DNA from: Gavia stellata
Taxonomy: Eukaryota > Chordata > Aves > Gaviiformes > Gaviidae
Assembly: GCF_030936135.1 (NCBI RefSeq)
Contig: NC_082595.1
Span: 10,330,430 to 10,394,429 of the forward strand
DNA: 64,000 nt
Direction of reading: 5' to 3'
Shown here: positions 58,421-64,000 of the stretch, in pieces
Layout of the letters: each line of letters begins with the position of its first letter
How positions within the stretch are numbered: position 1 is the first letter of the stretch
Notes under the pieces: generated by a model
What the model saw: the letters and a program-made list of their open reading frames with translations, nothing else
Told to the model about the DNA's origin: nothing
The model's database searches: none
Translations under genes and position numbers: made by a program

Positions 58421-61400
58421 GTTTCAGATAATGTTGTCAGTTCTAATCCTGGAATAGATGGTGACTGAACAGTGAGTGTACTTCAGAAGACATCTGTGTT
58501 AAATTTTGGCTCGAGTAACTGAAGTAGTTCCATTTACCGCCTTTGAACTCACAACTGTTATTAATCTCAGGGCTACGAAGCGTCTAATGTAAGGGAGGAC
58601 AGGATGTGAGAGGGACTGGAGCTGCGAAGCTGTGGAACGTGTGACTGGGACGGTTTTTCACACAGCGACTTGCTGTTCCGGGCGCTTTGAGTACGCGTGC
58701 TCCGTGCTGGGTTGAAAATCCCCACCATGGCTTCCTTCACCAAGATCCACAGATACTCTTTCATCTGAGTGTTCCTAGACTAAGCTGAACCCTGCAAGAT
58801 TTAGCATGTCTACCATGACAATATTTGAACATTTTCTATGTTAATAGGAAGATACCTTGCTAGTCTCTCCAAATAATGATCGGTAAGTGCAGAAAATAGT
58901 TAGGAATAGGCACATCTCTTTGAAGAGGTCCCATCTAAAATGGCCAAGGTAGGACAAATGCCTTAAGAAGTAAGGAGGGCGAGCACTGCGGATTAAGACT
59001 TAATAAGTGAATTAATGAATTCATCCTACAGTGCATGTTAGTGTTAAGAGACTGCAGGACGGGCGGTCTGCACGGGATTTGAAGGAAGCAGGAATGGGTG
59101 CCTTAAGCTAGGGCAGTCGGGCCTTGCTCCATCGCCCTTGTTTCAATTGCAGCTGGGTGGAAAAAGAAAAATGCATTTGGAAACACTGGCCAAATAAATG
59201 GTGCAAAGAAGGATAAAGAAAACAATAAAGATTCCTCCAAGTGTAGCGTATAAACTGTGAATTTACAAATCTCTGGTGGCCATTTTTTGCCAAGCGGCAA
59301 TGGAAGGTGTAAATGCAAGTTCTGTGATGAGCTAAACTCAACACTTCAATGTTCAGCTGTTTTATAAAACATTTCTACGGCAAGTGATACCGGCAACTAG
59401 CAGTGCCTGGGATCTATTCTTCCCACTGGCAGAAATATATAAAATACTTGATTTTTTTCCCATTCCAGTAGCCTTTTGTCCTTCGGTTAACTTTCATAGA
59501 AATCAGCAGTGTTGAGCAAGACAAGTGTCTAAACCGGCTTCTACTGAAATGTCACAACATCCAAACTTCTTATTTTTAACTTGGGGCGAATTGGTATTGC
59601 ATCAAGAAATGTCTGGTAGTTTTTCTTTATATAGCCTTTGAATTTTGTAAGACAGCTCAATGGTGATGGATGCTTGGGAACAGTTCTAAACAGAGTTTGG
59701 ATTTCTTGGCTTTTGGGGGCGAGATGGAACATCTCGCTGTTTGTTAGTGTGTACTGTCAGCAACGTGCTTATTGCTCGTGAGGGTGGGCCGTCCCTACCC
59801 AAGAAAAACTTGCAAATTCGAGCAGTATCCATGCACACTTTTGCTGTGTGTAGTTTTCGAATAAAGGGGATTATGAACAGCGTGCAGGGAAGCTCCTCTT
59901 GCAGAAATCTTCATGTGGACACCGACGTCTCTTTGGAAGCTTGGGCGCACTGGTGCTCTGAAACCTAGTTCTGATACGTGCCGTTCTTCAGAAGAGCCGC
60001 GCCGTGCTAAGCTGCGTTCAGCGGCTCTAGTCTGTGCGTGTAGGCTGCGCAGACAAAAATCACTGATAAACTGCCATTATAAAATGTAAACTCAGCTGAC
60101 TAGGCTGCTTTCTGGGCTTGTTTTCTCTTCTGCATAGAAACACTGTCTTTACTACTGCGTTACCTGGAATTACTGTGTAGGCATTTCTACAGATGTACCA
60201 GAGATAGCTTTAATACTAAGCAGAAACTTGTTCCCACAAGCAGATTTTGACTTTTTTATTTCCTTTGCCACTATGAACCAGAGCAAGCTGTATTCAGGCT
60301 CAAGGGGAGTGTCCTGTGACTTATCCCATATTTGTGGCATCCTGGAAACCTTACTCTACAGCCACCGGGAGTTATTCAATGAAGTAGATATTTATTTAGT
60401 ACTAATAAATTCTTGGCTCAGGACCCAATGCTGTTAGATAGCCTGCTTGTGCACTTGCCATTAATGGCAGCATTGCTCCTGGAACAGTGTGAGAGCTTTG
60501 TGTGGGGTCAGTTCAAAGTCCCTCTGTGGAAGGGGGCTCTTTGTCCCACAGATCACTCTGAAGGGCTGTTGAGGTATTTCGTCTGCACGGTTCACAGATT
60601 TTATTGCAAGAGAATATAGCTGTTCCCTGAGCTTATGAAAATACCAGCTTCTAGTCCTGTTTATTTCAACTGTGCTTAAGCTACAAAGGCAGCAAGGAGC
60701 CCAGTGCTCTCTTTTTAAGCAGCTGTCCCAACTAAGTCTCCACCGTGCCCATATTTCTAGTCCTCTTCTTTAACCGCATGATGTGTAGTTAATGCGAGGT
60801 TAGACTGTTTCAAAGGCACGGCTGAGAGCAATTCACCCTCTAATCGCTCACCGCCTGACAGCTAGGGCTGCCTTCCAGGAGATGTTGGTTTGAATCCCCT
60901 CAGCTGGAGAACGGCGTTGAACCCTCACCTTCTGCCGCCTCCATGAGCACCCCCTTGGCGAGCATCCTGCCTGGTGTCGGCATGTTGGATGACGGAGGAA
61001 GGGAGAAGCAAGACTGCTTTTAAAGAACCCAGGGGGCTGGGAACATGCTGTAAGATCCTCGGGAGACCCAGCACGGTCTGGGGACGCAGGTGAGCTCAGG
61101 GCACTTTGGCGAGGGTGCCCGTCTGAGTTGTGGGTCCCTGTCACTGTTACGGTGGAGAAGGCGCACAGGTACTCAGTCCTCCGGGGTTGGAGGAGCTGTG
61201 AGAAAGCGCAAAAGCAAAGGTGTGGGTAGCCTGGAAGATGGAGACACAAGCTGCTTTGAGGTGAAACAGCTGGGGAGAAGCGCTTCCCACCGGGGAAGTC
61301 CTGCTCAGGTTTTTCAGTAACGCTGACGGTCCCGGAGCCTACCAGGAAACCTGTGGCAGAGCGCAGACTTCGGTTTGACTCTTGAACTCCCGGGCAGCGC

Positions 61401-62000
61401 AGTTCTCTCACCTTCAGCATGAATTATTAGCCAGATCTTCCTGAAAGGATAGTCTATATTTACTCAGTTTGCAAACTTTGTAACCTCATCTTCGTCTAAG
61501 CTGGATGACTCAAACTTCTGGGGAAACCAGAAAAATGGGGAAGTATCCGATTTATTAAGATACCTGGGGCGTTATGACTGACTGCCCTGCAGTTTGGGGG
61601 CACTTAACGGTTAAGTGGCCCTGCGCTTGCCCCTGTGAGTTGAGCACAGCCAGGAGTGCATGTCAGTTACTGTATGCAGATGCATCTGCGGTAGAGCAAG
61701 GGTGTCGCTGAAGTACCTGTCGGTGCAAACGCCTTCCCTTCCCTCAGAGCGGAGGGCCAAGATAACGGTTCAATTAAAACGTGAGGAAAGTGTTTGGAGG
61801 GGCAAAAGAAACGTCGTTCAGCCTGTTAACGTACTCCCGACAGAACAGTCGAACAGAGAGATTTTCGTCTGCAGCAACTGTGTTCTCAGCAGCCCTCGCC
61901 TGGCTTCGCCTTTACAAGAAGCCTGTGGCGTTTCCTTATTGTTTAAAGGAACAGGGCGAGTAGCGAAAGTGAAAACCGCTTTATCCCAGCACCGATGCCG
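58421..62000. other. Intergenic DNA between NSL1 and BATF3
   Basis: No coding exon, RNA gene or mobile element could be supported. The longest frame, a 190-codon minus-strand one at 60848-61420, reads as low-complexity Ser/Pro-rich sequence without domain features, and I treat it as chance. GC content rises towards the BATF3 CpG island. Confidence 0.5.
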
Positions 62001-62779
62001 GGCCCTCACGCCCACGAACCCCGGCTGAGCCGGCTGTCACTTCGCTGGCGCTCACGCCGCGCTGGAAAGCCGATGTCGCAGGAGCGCGGCGGGCGCGAGC
62101 GGCCGGGGCCGAGCCGGCCCCCGGCGCCGGGCGGGCTTCGGGCGGGGGGCGCCGCGGGAGGGCCGGGCCCGCTCCCGGGGGCAGCCTGGCCTCCGCGCCC
62201 CGCCGCCGGGAAGAGAGCCGGCGAGAGGAGAAACGGCGGGGCGGTTACTTCTGCAGGCGAAAGCACGAACCGGGCCGCCCGGAGCGGCGCCGGGCCCAGC
62301 CGCCCCCCGGGGCTGGGGCTCTCCGGGGGATTTTCAGGCAGCTCCTGCCCGGCAGCGCCGTGCCCCGGGGATGCGGGCAATTCCCCCGGCTGCCGGGGGC
62401 CGAGCAGTCCCGGGGGACGGGCACCCTTGCCGGCGCGGCGGTCTCAGGGCCGGGGCGGCCGGCCCGGGGGGAGGCAGTGCGGGCCGGGGGGGGCCGGGCG
62501 GTCCCGGGGCTCCTGGTTGCCCGGGCGGGGCGGGGCGCGGCGCGGCTGCCGCCATGTGACGGCCACGCGGGCGGCGGAGCGTCCCGCAGCGGGGCGGCCC
62601 GGTGAGGCTCCCGCGACGGGGCGGCAGCTCCGCCCCCGGGCCGGGGTGTGCCAGGGGCCGGGGCGGCCCGGGGCGGTGCGTCCCCTGCCCCGCCCCGCCC
62701 TCCCCTCCCACCCCCCGCGGGCCGGGGGAGCCCAGCGGCGCCGAGCGCGGCGCCCCGGGGCGGCTCCGCAGCCGGCGGG

Positions 62780-62854
62780 ATGTCGTGCGCTGTCCCGGCG
62801 GCGGCGGGGGGCAGCGCGCTGCCTCGGAGCGCGGCGGCCGAGGGCAGCCAGCAG
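62780..62854 (+). CDS. BATF3: BATF3 exon 1 (coding part)
   Basis: MSCAVPAAAGGSALPRSAA to EGSQQ, 25 codons, donor CAG|GTAGGG in phase 0. Confidence 0.88.
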
Positions 62855-63780
62855 GTAGGGGCAGGCCGGGGGGGGCTCGGCGCTCCAGGCGGGCGGGCAT
62901 ATGCGGCTGAGTCACGCCGGGCAGCGCCGTGTCGGGGGTGCCCGCTCCCCCCGGGCATCGGCCCTTCCCTTTCCGGGAGGCGGCCGTGGCGCCGGCTCTT
63001 CCAGGTGGGAGAGCGGGCGAACCGCCGGCGGGGCGCGGGAGGCTCCCTGCCGCCGCCACACGGCGCGGTCCGCGGCTTTTCCCCCGCCGCGGGCAGCCGG
63101 GAGGGCGGCGTGAGAAGCGCCGGGCGGGGAGCGCCGCTGGCCCGCGGCGGGGAGGGCGGCAGGGCTGCTCCGCCGGCAGCGGGTGCGGGCGCAGCGGGAG
63201 CCCGGCTCTCTCCCCCGCCGCTCGCGCCTCCGTCCCCTCGCTGGCGCCGGGGCACGGCGGGCGTGAAGTGCTGCCCGTCGGGCAAAGCGGGTGCGCGGGT
63301 CCCCGCCGTGGGTGGCGGGGGGGGGCCCAGGTTCCCCCATCAGCGGTACAGCGAGTGCCCGCGGGGCTCCGCCGCATCCCCCGGGCATCTCCGCCGCATC
63401 CCCCGGGCATCTCCGCCGCATCCCCCGGGCATCTCCGCCGCATCCCCCGGACATCTCCGCCGCCTTCCGACGCTCCGCCTCGGGCCCCACCTGTGCAGCG
63501 GGGCGGGGGGATGCGCTGCCCTTTGCGGGCACCGTGCTGTCTCTGGGAGGCCGGGGTTAGGTGCTGTGAAATTGGGAGTACGTGCTCATGCTCAGCACCC
63601 CTGATACGCCTGACTTCGGGAGTCTCCACGTGCACCTTAAAAACCAGCGAGATGTTTCTGGCTTATGTCTTCCAGAGCCATGAAGAAGATGACAGGAAGG
63701 TAAGGAGGAGAGAAAAAAATCGAGTTGCTGCACAGAGGAGCCGGAAGAAGCAAACTCAGAAAGCAGATAAACTTCACGAG
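62780..63780 (+). CDS. BATF3: BATF3, basic leucine zipper transcription factor (5' part; gene continues past the window)
   Basis: Two coding exons are present: 62780-62854 and 63676-63780, 60 residues, ending in phase 0 at GAG|GTGAAT. The final exon with most of the zipper and the C-terminus lies beyond the right edge. BATF3 is a bZIP protein without a transactivation domain; it pairs with JUN proteins and IRF4/IRF8 at composite elements and is needed for CD8a-type (cDC1) dendritic cells. Exon 2 holds SHEEDDRKVRRREKNRVAAQ and RSRKKQTQKADKLHE: the basic DNA-binding region with the NRVAAQRSR signature (residues 40-48), and Leu58, the first zipper heptad leucine. The short Ala/Gly/Ser N-terminus (MSCAVPAAAGGS) resembles the human MSQGLPAAGS start. 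The ATG is in good context (GCGGGATGT). Confidence 0.94.
63367..63464 (+). repeat. 22-bp minisatellite in BATF3 intron 1
   Basis: Four tandem copies of CTCCGCCGCATCCCCCGGGC plus AT (22 bases), the fourth with one change (GGACAT), followed by a partial fifth. CG-rich, within the CpG island. Confidence 0.95.
63676..63780 (+). CDS. BATF3: BATF3 exon 2
   Basis: Acceptor TGTCTTCCAG, then the basic region and start of the zipper, 35 codons, donor GTGAAT. An internal GTAAGG at 63700 is a possible alternative donor that keeps frame. Confidence 0.95.
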
Positions 63781-64000
63781 GTGAATGGGTACTTGATGTT
63801 TTGCAGGCGCAGCTTGGGTACCAAGCGCAGGACTTTACAATAAATGGGACTTCTTAAGCAGGCGTGGGCCTGTCTTCACGCTAATCCAGCTCAGAGAGCT
63901 GTGGGTGTGAGGCAGAGACAGGCATGCCGCAGGGTGCCTGGTTGGGAACTCCCGGACACTGATGCTCACATCGGACCGTGCAGCTCTGCCGTCGGTGACA

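Larger units (their letters stand above)
62020..63560 (+). promoter_or_regulatory. BATF3: CpG-island promoter and first intron of BATF3
   Basis: A very GC-rich, CG-dense stretch begins about 750 bases before the BATF3 ATG and covers exon 1 and most of intron 1. It includes several GGGGCGG/CCCCGCCC Sp1-type boxes (for example 62684-62700). No TATA box was seen. Six-frame ORFs over 300 codons here are artefacts of the lack of stop codons in GC-rich DNA. Confidence 0.8.

Noticed and set aside
60848-61420. 190-codon minus-strand frame between NSL1 and BATF3
   Set aside because: No domain, splice or promoter evidence; composition fits chance in moderately GC-rich DNA.
61995-63843. Frames of 290-430 codons over the BATF3 CpG island
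   Set aside because: GC-driven shadows. Only the segments 62780-62854 and 63676-63780 match BATF3.

Overview
The window is vertebrate nuclear DNA, almost certainly avian. Four multi-exon genes with canonical GT/AG introns can be rebuilt exon by exon, and several fragments have the typical 3' end of avian CR1 LINEs (the ATTCTATGATTCTAT end motif). Gene order and orientation match human 1q32.3 read in reverse: FLVCR1 (-), TATDN3 (-), NSL1 (+), BATF3 (+). I cannot name the species.

Layout. Positions 1-6.8 kb are intergenic, with one possible old LTR. FLVCR1 fills 6.8-20.6 kb on the minus strand: 10 coding exons, 517 codons, a probable 4.2 kb 3'UTR and a CpG-island promoter. From 20.6 to 25.4 kb I see no gene. 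From 25.4 to 35.1 kb (minus) lies a series of exons homologous to TATDN3 exons 4-10, in the same order and with largely the same exon sizes and phases. It carries a nonsense codon, frameshifts and a lost metal-binding histidine, so I read it as an old, decayed tandem duplicate. From 35.1 to 41.0 kb there is no confident gene. TATDN3 itself (10 exons, 275 codons) occupies 41.0-46.1 kb on the minus strand.

TATDN3 and NSL1 are divergent, with only 85 bases between their chosen start codons, inside one CpG island. NSL1 (6 exons, 280 codons) covers 46.2-57.2 kb on the plus strand. Its introns hold CR1 remnants and a phase-matched trio of possible extra exons that would encode a hydrophobic segment. 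BATF3 starts at 62.8 kb in a large CpG island and runs off the right edge after exon 2.

Functionally the genes are unrelated housekeeping or immune genes held in conserved synteny: a choline/heme MFS transporter (FLVCR1), a TatD-type metal-dependent nuclease homologue (TATDN3), a MIS12 kinetochore complex subunit (NSL1) and a bZIP factor of the AP-1 family (BATF3). Points most worth checking are the TATDN3 duplicate, the phase-1 cassette in NSL1 intron 4, the compact bidirectional promoter, and an in-frame internal splice donor in BATF3 exon 2.
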